Shown here piece by piece: positions 44,407 to 55,487 of a stretch of 64,000 nucleotides of DNA (positions are counted from its first letter, which is position 1; each line of letters opens with the position of its first letter). Below the pieces are notes generated by a model. It saw only the letters and a list, made by a program, of their open reading frames with translations. It searched no databases and was not told the origin of the DNA. The position numbers and the translations under genes were made by a program. Location: assembly GCF_033547075.1 (NCBI RefSeq), contig NZ_CP137891.1, positions 186,001 to 250,000 of the forward strand, given 5' to 3'. The DNA is from Flavobacterium ardleyense. GTDB taxonomy: Bacteria > Bacteroidota > Bacteroidia > Flavobacteriales > Flavobacteriaceae.

Positions 44407-45743
44407 AATAATGCCTCTTTAATTAATGATATCAATTCGCCAATATCTCCTGCACCAATAGTCACAACTATCTTACAATTTGCCAACTTTATCTGTTCGA
44501 TTAGATTTTCTTTCGAAACTAATGCTTTATTTTTAATCGAAATTTGATCTAATAACCACTGAGACGTAATTCCGGGTATTGGAACTTCTCGGGCTGGGTA
44601 AATATCTAACAACAAAACTTTATCAAAATTTGATAAACTATCGGCAAAATCTGCAGCAAAATCTTTTGTTCGGCTAAATAAATGTGGTTGAAATACTGCC
44701 AAAACATCTTCCCCTGGAAATAATTCTCTAACAGCCTGATGCACCGCGTTAATTTCTGTAGGATGATGTGCATAATCATCTATATAGACTAAATCATCTC
44801 TCTGTATTTGATATGAGAAACGCCTTTGTATTCCTTTGAAGGACTTTAAAGCTATAGCAATTTGCTTCTCCGAAATTCCATATTTGTAAGCCATTGCCAA
44901 AGCCATAGTAGCATTCATCAAATTGTGGTTTCCAGGCAATGCAAATTCCAGTTCCTTTAAAACTTTATTTCCAATCTCAACATCAAAAACATAAATTCCT
45001 TTTTCAATTTTTATATTAAAAGCTTTACAATCCGCCTGCTGATTAATCGATACCGTTCTACCTTGTAATGGCAAGCCATCTGCTATAAACAAATTAGATT
45101 TATCACTAATCTTATCGGCAAAATCACAAAATGTAGCTTCAATTGCGGCACTATCTCCATATATATCAAGATGATCGGCATCCATCGAGGTAATGCATGC
45201 TATATCTGGATGAAGTTGCATAAATGAACGATCAAATTCGTCTGCCTCAACAACTGTAACCGTTTTTCCTAATCCAATTAAATTACTATTATAATTTTCG
45301 ACTACACCACCCACAAAAGCAGTAACATCAACACCACTTTCGTATAAAATATGTCCCAAAATCGCTGAGGTTGTAGTCTTTCCATGTGTGCCTGCAACTG
45401 CAAAACAAAAGGTGTCTTTCGTAATAATTCCCAATACTTCTGCACGTTTTTTTATTGTAAATTGATGCTCAATAAAGTAATTCCACTCTTTGTGGTTTTT
45501 TGGAACTGCAGGTGTAATTACTACCAAGGTTGACTCAACATCATACTCTTCAGGAATTTGGTGAACCTCATCATCAAAATGAATTTGAACTCCTAAATCC
45601 TCTAATCCTTTGGTGATTGGAGTTGGATGTCGATCATATCCAGCAACATTTTTACCTAAATTTTTGAAATAACGTGCCAGTGCGCTCATGCCAATGCCGC
45701 CGATTCCAATGAAGTAAATATTTTGAATTTGCTTGATATCCAT
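44403..45743 (-). CDS. murC: UDP-N-acetylmuramate-L-alanine ligase
   Basis: A 446-residue Mur ligase adding L-Ala to UDP-MurNAc in the cytosol. N-terminal UDP-binding domain with FIGIGGIGMSALARYF, ATP-binding P-loop AGTHGKTTTSAILGHI (about 115-130), the central EADEFDRSF motif, and the C-terminal domain with IDDYAHHPTEI. Overlaps ftsQ by 4 bp and follows murG by 14 bp. Confidence 0.97.
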   Translation of the reverse strand: MDIKQIQNIYFIGIGGIGMSALARYFKNLGKNVAGYDRHPTPITKGLEDLGVQIHFDDEVHQIPEEYDVESTLVVITPAVPKNHKEWNYFIEHQFTIKKRAEVLGIITKDTFCFAVAGTHGKTTTSAILGHILYESGVDVTAFVGGVVENYNSNLIGLGKTVTVVEADEFDRSFMQLHPDIACITSMDADHLDIYGDSAAIEATFCDFADKISDKSNLFIADGLPLQGRTVSINQQADCKAFNIKIEKGIYVFDVEIGNKVLKELEFALPGNHNLMNATMALAMAYKYGISEKQIAIALKSFKGIQRRFSYQIQRDDLVYIDDYAHHPTEINAVHQAVRELFPGEDVLAVFQPHLFSRTKDFAADFADSLSNFDKVLLLDIYPAREVPIPGITSQWLLDQISIKNKALVSKENLIEQIKLANCKIVVTIGAGDIGELISLIKEALL

Positions 45744-45757
45744 TTAATTTTATGACT

Positions 45758-46852
45758 TTACTTTATAATCAATTTCTCTATTTGATCTACTATTCGTGAC
45801 GTTGCATCTGGCGTAGCTAATTTTCTAAAATTCTCACTAATCTTTATCTGAAGATTTCGATCTGCGAGTAAATTGGTGAACACTTCAGAAAATTTTGTCT
45901 CAAGCTCCACTTCTTTGATTAAAATAGCACCTTCCTTTTCTACAATTGCCATCGCATTCTTCGTTTGATGGTCTTCGGCAACATTGGGCGAAGGAATAAA
46001 AATTGTTGGTTTTCCCGCCAGCGCTAATTCAGAAACTGATGAAGCACCTGCTCTGCTAATTATAACATCCGCAGCAGCATACAATAAATCCATTCTATCT
46101 ACAAAAGCAACAACTTGCATATTTTGGTTGTCATTATATTGTTTATAATCTTCCCAATATAATTTTCCACACTGCCAAATTACTTGCACATCTTGAGCAG
46201 CAAAATTTACAGCTTCACTAGCAACTAATTGGTTAATGCGGCGTGCGCCCAAACTACCGCCCAAGATAACTACCGTCTTCTTTGAAGGATCTAAGTTGTA
46301 AAACTTTATGGCCTCGTCCCTATTTTCTCGAACTTTTAATAAATCCTGACGTACTGGATTTCCAGTCAGTACTACTTTGTTTTTATTAAAAAATTTATCT
46401 AAATTTTCATAAGCAACACAAATGACATTGGCTCTTTTGCCAAGAATCTTATTTGTAATTCCAGGATATGAATTTTGTTCTTGAATCACCGTTGGAATCC
46501 CGGCTATTCCAGCAACTTGCAACAATGGCCCACTAGCAAAACCACCTGTACCAATTACTACATCAGGCTTAAAATTTCGAATGATTGTTCTTGCTTTCAG
46601 TAAGCTGCTTAATAATTTTACAGGAAATAATAGATTGTCAGCAGTTATTCGCCTCTGCAATCCAGCAATCCAAAGTCCTACTATCTTATATCCTTCTTGT
46701 GGAACCTTTTGCATTTCCATCTTTCCCTTTGCTCCCACAAACAGAAATTCGGCTTGAGGAAATCTGCTCTTCAATTCATTTGCAATAGCAATTGCTGGAT
46801 AGATATGTCCACCAGTACCGCCGCCACTAATTATGAATTTAAAATTTCTCAT
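45758..46852 (-). CDS. murG: UDP-GlcNAc:lipid I N-acetylglucosaminyltransferase
   Basis: A 364-residue GT-B glycosyltransferase that makes lipid II at the inner face of the membrane. The donor/acceptor loop [15 protein letters not shown] starts the protein, [10 protein letters not shown] and IQEQNSYPG follow, and the C-terminal half has [12 protein letters not shown] and [18 protein letters not shown]. It directly abuts ftsW (0 bp gap). Confidence 0.97.
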   Translation of the reverse strand: MRNFKFIISGGGTGGHIYPAIAIANELKSRFPQAEFLFVGAKGKMEMQKVPQEGYKIVGLWIAGLQRRITADNLLFPVKLLSSLLKARTIIRNFKPDVVIGTGGFASGPLLQVAGIAGIPTVIQEQNSYPGITNKILGKRANVICVAYENLDKFFNKNKVVLTGNPVRQDLLKVRENRDEAIKFYNLDPSKKTVVILGGSLGARRINQLVASEAVNFAAQDVQVIWQCGKLYWEDYKQYNDNQNMQVVAFVDRMDLLYAAADVIISRAGASSVSELALAGKPTIFIPSPNVAEDHQTKNAMAIVEKEGAILIKEVELETKFSEVFTNLLADRNLQIKISENFRKLATPDATSRIVDQIEKLIIK

Positions 46853-48166
46853 TTATGCTTTATTTAAAACTGCATTCATTGGATTTGATCCTGTCGCATC
46901 CTCAACTGCATAATTTAAATCTTCGGAATCCATTTCTTCATAAGCTGCATTTTCACGCGCTATTTGCTCATCAATCATCCTTTCCATTGTTTCATCGCGA
47001 CGTTGTTTTGCGCTTAGCTCTTCGGCAATTTCTTCATCCTTTTTAGTAACTCCGATTATAATTCCTATTGCAACACAAGTCATCCAGATAGAGCTTCCTC
47101 CACTACTGATAAGCGGCAAAGTTTGTCCTGTTACTGGCAAAAGTTCGACAGCAACACACATATTGACCAGTGCCTGAAAAATTATTGGAAAACCCAGACC
47201 CACGACGACTAATTTTCCGAACAAGGTATTCGCCTTATGAGCAGCCACAATAAATCTAAAAAACAGCAGCAGATATAAAACTATTATTGCGGCACCACCA
47301 ATTAATCCGTATTCTTCAACAATAATTGCGAATATAAAATCGGAGGATGACTGCGGCAAAAAGTTTTTCTGAACACTTTTCCCTGGACCCAAACCATACC
47401 AACCACCAGAAGCTATTGCAATTTTTGCTTTTTCTATTTGGTAATCATCTTCGTCGGGCTTGTCCGTTACAAAATTATCGATTCTAGACATCCAAGTATC
47501 AACCCGATTTGGGAACGCATCTGGAAAAGCTTTCGCCGTTAGAATGAAGATCGTTAGAAAAGTGATTCCCACCGCCACGATTATTCCAATATATTTCAAC
47601 GGATATTTACCAACATAAACCAACATCAAAACCATCGCAAACATTAAAGCGGCGGTGGAGAAATTGGCAGGTAAGATCAGTATAATTATGATACCTACAG
47701 GAAGCCACAAATGCAATAATGACTTTCCAAAAGATTGCGGACTAACATTATAATTAGATAAGTAACCAGCTACGTATATCATCAGAGCGATAGATGCCGC
47801 CGCTGATGTTTGAAATGTGAATCCTACAAATGGAATCTCCAACCATCTGCTTGCATTTGCTCCATCAATTACTTGACCTCGCAAAAGAGTATATAACAGT
47901 AGAGCTGCTACTATTGCTAATAATCCAACTGATAATCTTTTGAAATAATTGTACGGGATTCTGTGAACTGCAAAGATCATTAGAAATCCAATAGAAATAT
48001 GAACCGCGTGTTTCACCAGAAAACTAATAGTATTTCCAGTACCGTGATTCATATATGCCAAATTACTACTAGCACTAAAAACAGGCATAAAAGAAAATAG
48101 ACCAAGCAGAGCCACGAATGACCAAATGCCTTTATCTCCCTTTAAACCTTGTAGTAACTCCTTCAT
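46853..48166 (-). CDS. ftsW: Septal peptidoglycan polymerase FtsW
   Basis: A 437-residue SEDS-family glycosyltransferase with about ten membrane helices, working with the cluster's class B PBP. Landmarks are VFSASSNLAYM near the N-terminus, the periplasmic loop with NRVDTWMSRI, and the C-terminal signature LPLISSGGSSIWM. A cytosolic tail of about 60 residues (KKDEEIAEELSAKQRRDE on) is longer than in E. coli. RodA is excluded by position in the dcw cluster. Confidence 0.94.
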   Translation of the reverse strand: MKELLQGLKGDKGIWSFVALLGLFSFMPVFSASSNLAYMNHGTGNTISFLVKHAVHISIGFLMIFAVHRIPYNYFKRLSVGLLAIVAALLLYTLLRGQVIDGANASRWLEIPFVGFTFQTSAAASIALMIYVAGYLSNYNVSPQSFGKSLLHLWLPVGIIIILILPANFSTAALMFAMVLMLVYVGKYPLKYIGIIVAVGITFLTIFILTAKAFPDAFPNRVDTWMSRIDNFVTDKPDEDDYQIEKAKIAIASGGWYGLGPGKSVQKNFLPQSSSDFIFAIIVEEYGLIGGAAIIVLYLLLFFRFIVAAHKANTLFGKLVVVGLGFPIIFQALVNMCVAVELLPVTGQTLPLISSGGSSIWMTCVAIGIIIGVTKKDEEIAEELSAKQRRDETMERMIDEQIARENAAYEEMDSEDLNYAVEDATGSNPMNAVLNKA

Positions 48167-48204
48167 TTTAATCCTGCTTTAGTACGTTTTTAACTTGGAA
48201 TATT

Positions 48205-49539
48205 TTATAAATTCTGAACAGCTTGTTTAAACTGCCTTCCCCTATCTTCATAATTTTCGAATAAATCAAAACTTGCACAAGCTGGAGATAACAACACTGA
48301 ATCCCCTTTTTCGGCAATACGTTGCGCCATTTTTACCGCGTCATTCATAGTCGAAACTTCAACCATCACATCAACGATATTTCCAAAAGCATCAATAATT
48401 TTACGATTATCAAGGCCAAGACAAATAATTGCTTTTACCTTCTCATTTACTAGAGGTAACAATTCAGCATAGTCATTCCCTTTGTCAACACCTCCCACGA
48501 TCCAAATTGTTGGCGAATTCATACTATCGAGCGCAAAAAATGTTGCATTTACATTAGTTGCTTTCGAATCATTGATGTACTGAATATTTTGAATTTTTAG
48601 AACTTTTTCCAACCGATGCTCTACACCTTGAAAGTTTGACAGACTTTCTCTGATTGTAGCTTTTCGTATCTTCATCAGTTTAGCCACAGAAGTTGCTGCC
48701 ATTGCATTTTTTAGATTATGTTTCCCCTCCAAAGCAATGCATTCTGTATCAAAATTCAATTCTTCGTGGTTTATGTTGATTTCCATTTTATTGTTTTTTA
48801 TGTATGTTCCTTCTTTTAGCTCTTGCGTTAACGAGAAGGGAATTAATTGTGCTTTTACTTTATTTTGGCTTAACCAGGCTTTTATCTCAACATCATCTGC
48901 ATCGTAAATAAGATAATCGTCATTGCTTTGATTCATCGTTATTCTAAATTTCGAATTAATATAATTTTGATAAAGATTATCATATCGATCCAAATGATCG
49001 GGACTCAGATTGGTAATGATAGCAATATGTGGGTTAAAATTGATCATTCCATCTAGTTGAAAACTACTCAGCTCTAAAACGTAGCAGTCAAACTGATCTT
49101 CTGCAACTTGCCATGCGAAACTCTTCCCGATATTTCCACCTATTCCAACATTCAAACCTCCCTTTTTCAACAAATGATATGTCAACATGGTTGTGGTTGT
49201 CTTGCCGTTACTACCGGTGATTCCAATTAATATAGCTTCTGTATATTTTGATGCAAATTCGATTTCGGAAATTACCGGTATCTTCTTGTCTCGTATTTTC
49301 TTTACTATTGGTGAGTTGTCCGAAATTCCTGGACTTTTCATAACTACATCGGCGTTAAGAATAAGTTCTTCACTATGCTGCTCTTCTTCCCATGTGATAC
49401 CATTAATTACAAGAACTTCTTTGTAATGATTTTTTATTTTTCCAAAATCAGACACAAAGACATCGTAGCCTTTTTTGATGCCTAATATCGCAGTACCTAC
49501 ACCACTCTCGCCTCCACCTAAAATTACTAATCTTTCCAT
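48205..49539 (-). CDS. murD: UDP-N-acetylmuramoylalanine-D-glutamate ligase
   Basis: A 444-residue Mur ligase that adds D-Glu. The N-terminus has RLVILGGGESGVGTAIL, the P-loop GSNGKTTTTML lies at about 110-120, with the ligase motifs VLELSSFQLD, NLSPDHLDRY and INDSKATN. The C-terminal domain has GGVDKGNDY and LLSPACASFDLFENYEDRG. It starts 1 bp after mraY ends. Confidence 0.97.
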   Translation of the reverse strand: MERLVILGGGESGVGTAILGIKKGYDVFVSDFGKIKNHYKEVLVINGITWEEEQHSEELILNADVVMKSPGISDNSPIVKKIRDKKIPVISEIEFASKYTEAILIGITGSNGKTTTTMLTYHLLKKGGLNVGIGGNIGKSFAWQVAEDQFDCYVLELSSFQLDGMINFNPHIAIITNLSPDHLDRYDNLYQNYINSKFRITMNQSNDDYLIYDADDVEIKAWLSQNKVKAQLIPFSLTQELKEGTYIKNNKMEININHEELNFDTECIALEGKHNLKNAMAATSVAKLMKIRKATIRESLSNFQGVEHRLEKVLKIQNIQYINDSKATNVNATFFALDSMNSPTIWIVGGVDKGNDYAELLPLVNEKVKAIICLGLDNRKIIDAFGNIVDVMVEVSTMNDAVKMAQRIAEKGDSVLLSPACASFDLFENYEDRGRQFKQAVQNL

Positions 49540-49540
49540 A

Positions 49541-50770
49541 CTACCTTAATTTTAGAGTTACGATTGACAGAATTGCGAGCATTATTCCAACAATCCAGAA
49601 ACGTGTCACAATCTTACTTTCGTGATAACCTTTTTTCTGATAATGGTGGTGTAAAGGTGACATTAAAAACACTCTACGGCCTTCGCCAAAGCGTTTTTTG
49701 GTATATTTAAAATACCCCACCTGAATTACCACCGATAAATTTTCTACCAAAAATATTCCACACAATAGAGGAATTAATAATTCTTTTCGAACCGAAATTG
49801 CCAAAACAGCTATAATTCCTCCGATGGTTAAACTTCCCGTATCTCCCATAAAAACCGAGGCTGGGTATGAATTGTACCACAAAAACCCGATTAATGCTCC
49901 CACGAATGCTGCTATAAAGACAGTCATTTCACCCGAGTTGGGTATGTACATTATATTTAAATAAGTCGAAAAAATAATATTACCCGAAACGAAAGTAAAT
50001 ATCCCGAGTGCGAGGACGGAGATTGCCGACGTGCCCGCCGCAAGTCCATCAATTCCATCAGTGAGATTTGCACCGTTTGACACGGCGGTGATGATAAAAA
50101 TTACAATTGGAATAAAAATCAACCAGGCCATATCGCGATATCCTTCCCCTGTCCAAGCAAGAAGTTCGGCATAGTCAAATTCATTATTTTTCATAAAGGG
50201 AATCGTAGTAGCGGTCGATTTCTTCTCAAGAGGAATTGGATGAATCATATTCTCGGTCTGGTTAAAATTAACTACTGCCTTTTGAGTTTCATTTCTCACA
50301 GTTACCCCGGGATCAAAATATAAAACAGTTCCCACAATTAGTCCTAATCCTACTTGACCAATAACTTTAAACCCACCTTTTAAACCCTTTTTATCTTTTT
50401 TAAATATTTTAATATAATCATCAATAAATCCGATAGTTCCCATCCATAGCGTTGTAACAATAAGCAGCACGATATAAATATTATCCAACTTTGCTAATAA
50501 TATAACTGGAACCAATGTGGCGACTATTATAATAAGTCCACCCATTGTAGGAGTACCCGCCTTTTGCGTTTGTCCATCTAATCCTAATTCGCGAACTGTT
50601 TCACCTACTTGCTGATTGCGCAAAAAGTTGACAATTTTCTTTCCGTAAATGGTAGAAATAAGCAATGAAAAGACAACTGCCAATCCTGAACGGAACGTAA
50701 TGTATTGAAATACACCTGTTCCAGGAATGTCCATTTCGTTATTGAGATATTCAAATAGATAGTATAACAT
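49541..50770 (-). CDS. mraY: Phospho-N-acetylmuramoyl-pentapeptide transferase
   Basis: A 409-residue membrane enzyme joining the MurNAc-pentapeptide to undecaprenyl phosphate (lipid I). About ten helices; catalytic motifs [27 protein letters not shown] and HHHYQKKGY are all present. A periplasmic insert of roughly 50 residues (about 175-220; [13 protein letters not shown]) is longer than in E. coli and typical of Bacteroidetes. Confidence 0.97.
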   Translation of the reverse strand: MLYYLFEYLNNEMDIPGTGVFQYITFRSGLAVVFSLLISTIYGKKIVNFLRNQQVGETVRELGLDGQTQKAGTPTMGGLIIIVATLVPVILLAKLDNIYIVLLIVTTLWMGTIGFIDDYIKIFKKDKKGLKGGFKVIGQVGLGLIVGTVLYFDPGVTVRNETQKAVVNFNQTENMIHPIPLEKKSTATTIPFMKNNEFDYAELLAWTGEGYRDMAWLIFIPIVIFIITAVSNGANLTDGIDGLAAGTSAISVLALGIFTFVSGNIIFSTYLNIMYIPNSGEMTVFIAAFVGALIGFLWYNSYPASVFMGDTGSLTIGGIIAVLAISVRKELLIPLLCGIFLVENLSVVIQVGYFKYTKKRFGEGRRVFLMSPLHHHYQKKGYHESKIVTRFWIVGIMLAILSIVTLKLR

Positions 50771-50776
50771 AATGGT

Positions 50777-52240
50777 TTATTTATTAAGTTGCTTCAACAA
50801 TGTTGTTACTATCTTCATATCATCAAAATCCGACTTAACGCCGTGAATCTCTTGATACGTTTCATGACCTTTTCCTGCAATTAGAATGATATCATTTGCA
50901 TTTGCAAATTGACAAGCCGCTTTAATCGCTTGGAATCTATCGGTTATAGAAAGGGTTTTATTTCTGTTCTGAATTTGCACACCTTTTTCCATATCTTCAA
51001 TAATCTGTTCAGGCACTTCGGTGCGAGGATTATCAGACGTTAAAATTGCTTTGTCACTTAAAACAGAAGCAATATCTGCCATCAATGGTCGCTTGGTTTT
51101 ATCTCTATCTCCTCCACACCCAACAACTGTGAGTAATTGCTCATTGCGTGTGCGAATAGAATTGATTGTCTGCAAGACATTTTCTAATGCATCGGGCGTG
51201 TGTGCATAATCTACAATTGCTGTGATATTAGTGTCTGAAACTATAAATTGAAAGCGTCCGGAAACACTTTCAAGCAGCGAAAGCAATCTCAAAACCTCAA
51301 TCTTTTCCATTCCAAGTTCTACAGCAGTTGCATAAATTGCTAAAAGATTATAAGCATTGAATGTTCCAATCAGTCTCGTCCACACTTCATTATCCTCAAT
51401 TTTTAGCAATAAACCTGAAAGTTGATTTTCTAAAATTTGAGCTCTGTAATCAGCATACGATTTTAGAGCGTAGGTAACTTTTTTTGCCGTTGTATTTTGA
51501 AGGATTACCGCGCCATTCTTATCATCAATATTGGAAATTGCAAATGCTGTACGAGGCAAATTATCAAAAAATGATTTCTTGACATCTCTGTATTCTGCAA
51601 AACTGGTATGGTAATCTAAATGATCGTGGGACAAATTTGTAAATACACCACCTGCAAAATAGAGTCCTTCGGTGCGCTTCTGATGAATGCCGTGTGAGCT
51701 AACTTCCATAAAGCAGAAATCAACTTCATTATCTAACATCAGCTGCAGATATTTATTTATTGTAAGCGAATCTGGCGTTGTGTGAGTAGCTTTATATTCT
51801 AACTCATCTACCATAATTTTTACGGTAGAAATTAGCCCAACTTTATAACCCGCATCTTTGTATAACTGATATAATAATGAAGCCACCGTAGTTTTTCCAT
51901 TTGTTCCTGTTATTCCCACCAATTTTAGTTTGGCCGAAGGATTTTCGTAAAAATTTGCAGCCATAGTTGCTAATGCACTATTGGTGTTTTTTACAATTAT
52001 AAAAGTTACGTCGTCATCCATCACCGCAGGTGGAGTTTCGCATACAATCGTTGTTGCTCCTTTATCAATCGCGGTCTGAACAAAATTATGTCCATCAGCA
52101 ATACTTCCTCTGATGGCTATAAAAATATCTGAAGGCTGAATCGCTCTTGAATCAAATTCAATTTTTCGCACAGGAATATCAGTTGAGCCCTTTACAGATT
52201 CAATTGCTACTTTGTATAATATTTCTTTTAAATTCTTCAC
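50777..52240 (-). CDS. murE: UDP-MurNAc-tripeptide ligase MurE (meso-DAP type)
   Basis: A 487-residue ligase that adds the third residue of the stem peptide. P-loop GTNGKTTVASLL (about 114-125), SSHGIHQKR, VDYAHTPDALE, and the specificity motif DNPR (in TSDNPRTEVPEQI), which marks enzymes using meso-diaminopimelate rather than lysine. It overlaps the transpeptidase gene by 4 bp. No murF gene follows, as is usual for this cluster in the group. Confidence 0.97.
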   Translation of the reverse strand: MKNLKEILYKVAIESVKGSTDIPVRKIEFDSRAIQPSDIFIAIRGSIADGHNFVQTAIDKGATTIVCETPPAVMDDDVTFIIVKNTNSALATMAANFYENPSAKLKLVGITGTNGKTTVASLLYQLYKDAGYKVGLISTVKIMVDELEYKATHTTPDSLTINKYLQLMLDNEVDFCFMEVSSHGIHQKRTEGLYFAGGVFTNLSHDHLDYHTSFAEYRDVKKSFFDNLPRTAFAISNIDDKNGAVILQNTTAKKVTYALKSYADYRAQILENQLSGLLLKIEDNEVWTRLIGTFNAYNLLAIYATAVELGMEKIEVLRLLSLLESVSGRFQFIVSDTNITAIVDYAHTPDALENVLQTINSIRTRNEQLLTVVGCGGDRDKTKRPLMADIASVLSDKAILTSDNPRTEVPEQIIEDMEKGVQIQNRNKTLSITDRFQAIKAACQFANANDIILIAGKGHETYQEIHGVKSDFDDMKIVTTLLKQLNK

Positions 52241-54237
52241 GACAATTCGATTGTTATAGTTTTAAGCTTCTCTAGTACTTCACCTTCTTTGATAGATTGA
52301 GATTTCACTCGTCCAGTTCCAATAGCTTTGACTTTAAATCCTTGATTTTCTAATAGTGCCACTGCATCCATTCCATTCATTCCATGAAGATTTGGCATGG
52401 TCAGCATTTTTGTATTTGCTGCTGCAAAATAATTTTTGTAACTATTTTCTTGCTGTAAATTCTTTTTATTAAGATTGTCGATCTCATTAAGCGAGGGGCT
52501 ATCTGTAAAGATTTTTTGTGCTATTCTCTTAAAAACTGGCCCAGAAACATCTCCGCCATAATATCCTTTGGCCACATTGGGCTCATGGACAATGACGATG
52601 CAGGAATATTTAGGATTTACTGCGGGGAAGTATCCTGCGAACGACGAAGAATAATATTTCTCACTACCACCACTGTGTCCATAATTCACTTGAGCTGTTC
52701 CGGTTTTTCCGGCCATCGAGAAATCTTTTGAATATAATCTTGATGCGGTGCCACGTTTAACTACATTTTCTAAAATTGCTTGAACTTTATCAATAGTTTC
52801 TTGCGAGCAGATTTGTGGATTTATTACCTCGGTCTCATATTTCTTAATGGTTTTATTCCATGCCTTTACTTCGGTAATAAACTGAGGTTTTACCATCCTT
52901 CCATTATTAGCAATAGCATTATAAAAGGTAAGAGTTTGTAGCGGCGTTAATGACACACCATATCCAAATCCCATCCAAGGAAGCGTAATTTTACTCCAAA
53001 GTTTATCACTTAATTGCGGTATATGTGGGTTTCCTTCCCCTTGAAAAGGCAATCCTAATTTCCTATTTAAACCATAACTATTAAAGCGGTCAACAACTTT
53101 TTTAGGATTGTTTTCGTAACTTTTCATCATTGCCTGGACTAATATGGTATTTGACGAAAGTTCAAAACCTCTTGCAAGGGATAGTTTTCCGTAACCTCCT
53201 TTTTTTGAATCTCTAACACTTCTGCCAGAATACTTAACAATACCATCAAAACTGTCAAAAACAGTACTGGTATCTACCACTTTGTCTTCAAGCATTGCGG
53301 TTAAAGCCATTAACTTAAAAGTAGATCCTGGTTCTTGTGTTTCGGCGACAGCATAATTTACAGTTTCATAATAAGATCCATCGTCGGCTCTTCCTAAATT
53401 TGAAATTGCTTTTATGTGGCCTGTCTCTGTCTCCATTACGATGACACACCCATGATCAGCTTCGTAATATTCTAATTGCTTCAACAACGCGTGGTGTGCA
53501 ATATCTTGAATATAGACATCTATCGTCGAAACCACATCGTACCCATCTTTTGGCTCCACTTCATTGTTATTTCTAATAGGTTTCCATTGACCTTGGGCTA
53601 TTTTCTGTTTGAGAACGCGTCCATCTTTTCCGTTTAGATACTTTCCAAATGCCCCTTCGATGCCAACGCGAATTAAAGCGCCCGATTCTGTGGTACGTTC
53701 GTAACCAATTGTACGTTCTGCGATTTTTCCAATAGGATGTTCACGAACAGTTTTTTGCTCGGTGATAATGCCTCCTTTATAAGGACCTAACTCAAAGAGT
53801 GGAAAATTTTTAATCCGTATGTATTGTGTATAACTCAAATCGCGTGCTACCAAGAGATACCTGTTATTCTGAGCTCTCGCTCTTCTTAAAAGATTTTGAT
53901 AATATGAACTTGGTTTTCCTAGCATCACTGACAAAGAATCAGAAAGAGGCTTTACATTTTTCTCAAATGCTGCCGACTTCGCTGCCACTGCATCAAATCT
54001 TATTTTATAACTTGGTATAGAAGTAGCAAGTAGGCTACCATCTGCAGAGTAAATATTCCCTTTGTTGGCTGGAATAATAAAATTACGCACAGTACGTTCT
54101 TTGGCTAATTTTCGATAGTAATCACCTTCTGTAAACTCAATGTTTGTGAGCTTTACCAAAATAGCAATAGCCACGAGAAACATCATGAATGCTACAAGGT
54201 AAATACGATAGGTGATATGTTTATCTTCTACTGCCAT
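52237..54237 (-). CDS. ftsI: Division-specific class B penicillin-binding protein with PASTA domain
   Basis: A 666-residue transpeptidase that crosslinks septal peptidoglycan. One N-terminal membrane helix (about 10-31), a dimerisation/pedestal domain (45-230) with RNFIIPANKGNIYSADG, and a transpeptidase domain with Ser305 in STFK (305-308), an SSN motif and KTG in SMAGKTGTAQ. A C-terminal PASTA domain of about 55 residues (MLTMPNLHGMNGMDAVALLE) is absent from E. coli FtsI. It overlaps ftsL by 10 bp. Confidence 0.95.
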   Translation of the reverse strand: MAVEDKHITYRIYLVAFMMFLVAIAILVKLTNIEFTEGDYYRKLAKERTVRNFIIPANKGNIYSADGSLLATSIPSYKIRFDAVAAKSAAFEKNVKPLSDSLSVMLGKPSSYYQNLLRRARAQNNRYLLVARDLSYTQYIRIKNFPLFELGPYKGGIITEQKTVREHPIGKIAERTIGYERTTESGALIRVGIEGAFGKYLNGKDGRVLKQKIAQGQWKPIRNNNEVEPKDGYDVVSTIDVYIQDIAHHALLKQLEYYEADHGCVIVMETETGHIKAISNLGRADDGSYYETVNYAVAETQEPGSTFKLMALTAMLEDKVVDTSTVFDSFDGIVKYSGRSVRDSKKGGYGKLSLARGFELSSNTILVQAMMKSYENNPKKVVDRFNSYGLNRKLGLPFQGEGNPHIPQLSDKLWSKITLPWMGFGYGVSLTPLQTLTFYNAIANNGRMVKPQFITEVKAWNKTIKKYETEVINPQICSQETIDKVQAILENVVKRGTASRLYSKDFSMAGKTGTAQVNYGHSGGSEKYYSSSFAGYFPAVNPKYSCIVIVHEPNVAKGYYGGDVSGPVFKRIAQKIFTDSPSLNEIDNLNKKNLQQENSYKNYFAAANTKMLTMPNLHGMNGMDAVALLENQGFKVKAIGTGRVKSQSIKEGEVLEKLKTITIELS

Positions 54238-54575
54238 AATCTATCTACTAAACTCTTTTTCTTTTCTTGCTTTACTTTAATTTTCTGTGGCGGTACAGAC
54301 GATGGAAATATCTCTTTAGCTTCCATTCTTTCTGATACTGTCGATTCCATTTTAAGTTTCATTAACTCCGAACGTCTATCTACAAATTCGGATCTTAATT
54401 CTTTGACTTCTGACGATAGTGCTACTATTTTAAAAATCTTACGTTCAAAATGATTTGTATTTCCAATCATCAAAATGGCAAGGAAAATCAAAAAGACTAT
54501 AAATCGCCAGTTTTTTAGCGAATCCTCTTTGATTAAAAATCGAGCTTTTAATATGTTGTAAATATTTTGTTTCAT
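54228..54575 (-). CDS. ftsL: FtsL-like cell division protein
   Basis: A 115-residue bitopic protein with a membrane helix at about 25-41 (FIVFLIFLAILMIG) followed by a periplasmic coiled coil (about 48-85, heptad pattern in FKIVALSSEVKELRSEF) and a basic tail. FtsL scaffolds FtsB/FtsQ and activates FtsW-FtsI. Sequence similarity to other FtsL is slight; the call rests on the layout and the place between rsmH and ftsI. Confidence 0.82.
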   Translation of the reverse strand: MKQNIYNILKARFLIKEDSLKNWRFIVFLIFLAILMIGNTNHFERKIFKIVALSSEVKELRSEFVDRRSELMKLKMESTVSERMEAKEIFPSSVPPQKIKVKQEKKKSLVDRLWQ

Positions 54576-54578
54576 TTT

Positions 54579-55487
54579 TTAGCACTTTTCTGCTACTCTT
54601 AATTTCGCACTTCTAGCGCGGTTATTCAATTTTATCTCTTCTGCCGTTGGAACAATTAATTTTTCAATAGTTTTAAAAGGAACTGTAAAATTTCCGAAGA
54701 AATCCTTTTCAGGCTCACCTTCAAACAATCCATTTTTGACAAACCTTTTTACCAATCGATCTTCTAAAGAATGGTAGGAGATTACAGATAATCTACCACC
54801 CGGCTCCAAAATCTCTAGTGATTGAAGCAAAAACTCCTTCAGCACATCCATTTCTTTGTTAACTTCAATACGTATTGCTTGATAAATTTGTGCTAATATT
54901 TTATTGCTTTTGTGAGCTGGTAAAAAACGAGCAAGGATAAATTTTAAATCTTCGCTGTTTCTAATTGGCTCCTGCTCTCTTGCCTCGATAATTACTCTTG
55001 CAATTGCTGGAGCATTTTTAAGTTCGCCATAATTAAGAAAGACATCTTTAAGCTGTTCTTGTTCATATTCATTGACCACCTTAAAAGCATCAAGATCATT
55101 TTTTTTACTCATTCGCATGTCCAATTCAGCTTCAAAACGAGTCGAGAAACCACGTTCGGCAACGTCAAACTGGTGTGACGAGACTCCCAGATCACCCAAA
55201 ATTCCATTAACTGCTTTGACATTGTAAAATCGTAGAAATCTCTTTAAATACTGAAAGTTTTCTGGAATTAATGTAAAGCGTTCATCATCAATTGCATTAG
55301 CTTGAGCATCTTCGTCTTGATCAAAAGCAAACAACTTTCCGTTTGGTCCAAGTCGGCTCAATATTTCACGTGAGTGTCCACCGCCACCAAAGGTTACATC
55401 TACATAAATCCCGTCTGGCTTGATATTCAAACCGTCAACAGATTCCTTTAGCAATACTGGATTATGATATTCCATCTTCGTCATCAT
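54579..55487 (-). CDS. rsmH: 16S rRNA (cytosine1402-N4)-methyltransferase RsmH
   Basis: A 302-residue SAM methyltransferase modifying C1402 in the ribosomal P site. N-terminal MEYHNPVLLKESVDGL, SAM motif VDVTFGGGGHSREIL, DLGVSSHQFD, and late VISYHSLEDRLVKRF. Start choice is open: ATG at 55487 overlaps mraZ by 26 bp, while ATG at 55475 (MEYHNPV) overlaps by 14 bp and begins at the conserved region; the longer is given here. Both allow translational coupling with mraZ. Confidence 0.95.
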   Translation of the reverse strand: MMTKMEYHNPVLLKESVDGLNIKPDGIYVDVTFGGGGHSREILSRLGPNGKLFAFDQDEDAQANAIDDERFTLIPENFQYLKRFLRFYNVKAVNGILGDLGVSSHQFDVAERGFSTRFEAELDMRMSKKNDLDAFKVVNEYEQEQLKDVFLNYGELKNAPAIARVIIEAREQEPIRNSEDLKFILARFLPAHKSNKILAQIYQAIRIEVNKEMDVLKEFLLQSLEILEPGGRLSVISYHSLEDRLVKRFVKNGLFEGEPEKDFFGNFTVPFKTIEKLIVPTAEEIKLNNRARSAKLRVAEKC